A stretch of DNA of 64,000 nt. Source: Actinomadura nitritigenes (GTDB taxonomy: Bacteria; Actinomycetota; Actinomycetes; Streptosporangiales; Streptosporangiaceae). The stretch spans positions 62,001 through 126,000 of the forward strand of contig NZ_JAGEOK010000004.1 of NCBI RefSeq assembly GCF_017573545.1, read 5' to 3'. The notes below the pieces were generated by a model. It searched no databases and was not told where the DNA came from. It saw nothing but the letters and a program-made list of their open reading frames with translations. Position numbers and translations under genes: made by a program. Positions 63,852-64,000 of the stretch are shown here, one piece after another (positions within the stretch are counted from its first letter, which is position 1; the number at the start of each line of letters is the position of its first letter).

Positions 63852-64000
63852 GTGACCGACCGCGACGTGGACGTTCTGAGCAGAGCCCCGCTCTTCGAGG
63901 CCCTCGACGAGCAGGGTGCCAAGGCGCTGCGCGCCAACGTGACGGAGGTGCGTCTGGCACGCGGTCAGACGCTCTTCAACGAGGGCGAGACGGGCGACCG
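63852..64000 (+). CDS. crp: Crp/Fnr-family regulator, N-terminal part (cut by window edge)
   Basis: Only the first 49 residues are visible: MTDRDVDVLSRAPLFEALDE and LARGQTLFNEGETGD, the start of the cyclic-nucleotide-binding domain of actinobacterial Crp. The GTG has GGAGGAG five bases upstream. In actinobacteria Crp binds cAMP and controls carbon, redox and developmental genes. Two near-consensus Crp sites precede it. Normally it adjoins nth. Confidence 0.92.
   Translation, partial: MTDRDVDVLSRAPLFEALDEQGAKALRANVTEVRLARGQTLFNEGETGD

Overview
The window is very GC-rich DNA from the chromosome of an actinomycete. GTG and TTG starts, ATGA/GTGA gene overlaps and strong G/C in third codon positions run through it. 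A Crp gene, a BldG/anti-sigma pair beside a DEAD-box helicase, a Tad/Flp pilus locus headed by ssd with a 6C-type RNA, an XRE-DUF5753/DUF397 pair and the acs-nhaA-marP-nth neighbourhood point to a sporulating actinobacterium, probably close to Actinomadura/Thermomonosporaceae. The genus is an inference from gene content. No phage, IS element, CRISPR array, rRNA or tRNA was seen.

Layout. 1-10 kb: a cut CapA-type lipoprotein, an SPFH/NfeD pair, a lone molybdopterin oxidoreductase, a DUF2231-Rieske protein and a small unknown gene flanked by two inverted copies of a hairpin repeat, then a TauE/SafE permease, an ABC ATPase, and RDD and DUF2752 membrane proteins. 10-17 kb: a PP2C phosphatase, a GAF histidine kinase with NarL-type regulator, and an overlapping SDR-MFS-QueA operon. 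17-24 kb: an XRE/DUF397 locus with a decayed methyltransferase gene, VOC proteins, serB, a MerR/TipA-like regulator and an isochorismatase-like hydrolase. 24-33 kb: FUSC transporter, SixA phosphatase, a 38-residue membrane peptide, H+-pyrophosphatase, an AraC/oxidoreductase pair, and the anti-sigma/bldG pair in which bldG is frameshifted. 33-44 kb: MrfA/YprA-type helicase, a LapA-like protein, a fibronectin-like membrane protein, the Tad operon with two odd spacers, and 6C RNA.

44-64 kb: pentapeptide and degenerate Fic proteins, then acs, nhaA, holin-like, epoxide-hydrolase-like, DUF309, MarP, NUDIX and nth. About 9 kb of regulatory and metabolic genes (PAS-GAF-SpoIIE phosphatase, PucR regulator, membrane-tethered ECF sigma factor with a lectin-like domain, SDR-CMD-esterase and TetR) then separate nth from crp, which runs off the right edge.

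Regulatory signals: at least eleven genes and one tiny leader ORF have a TANNNT box exactly 6-7 bases before the start codon, which is the signature of leaderless transcription. Near-consensus Crp sites lie upstream of acs and twice upstream of crp. The features most worth a second look are the bldG frameshift, the 6C RNA, the Crp sites, the tethered sigma factor, the leaderless mini-ORF and the two-copy hairpin repeat.
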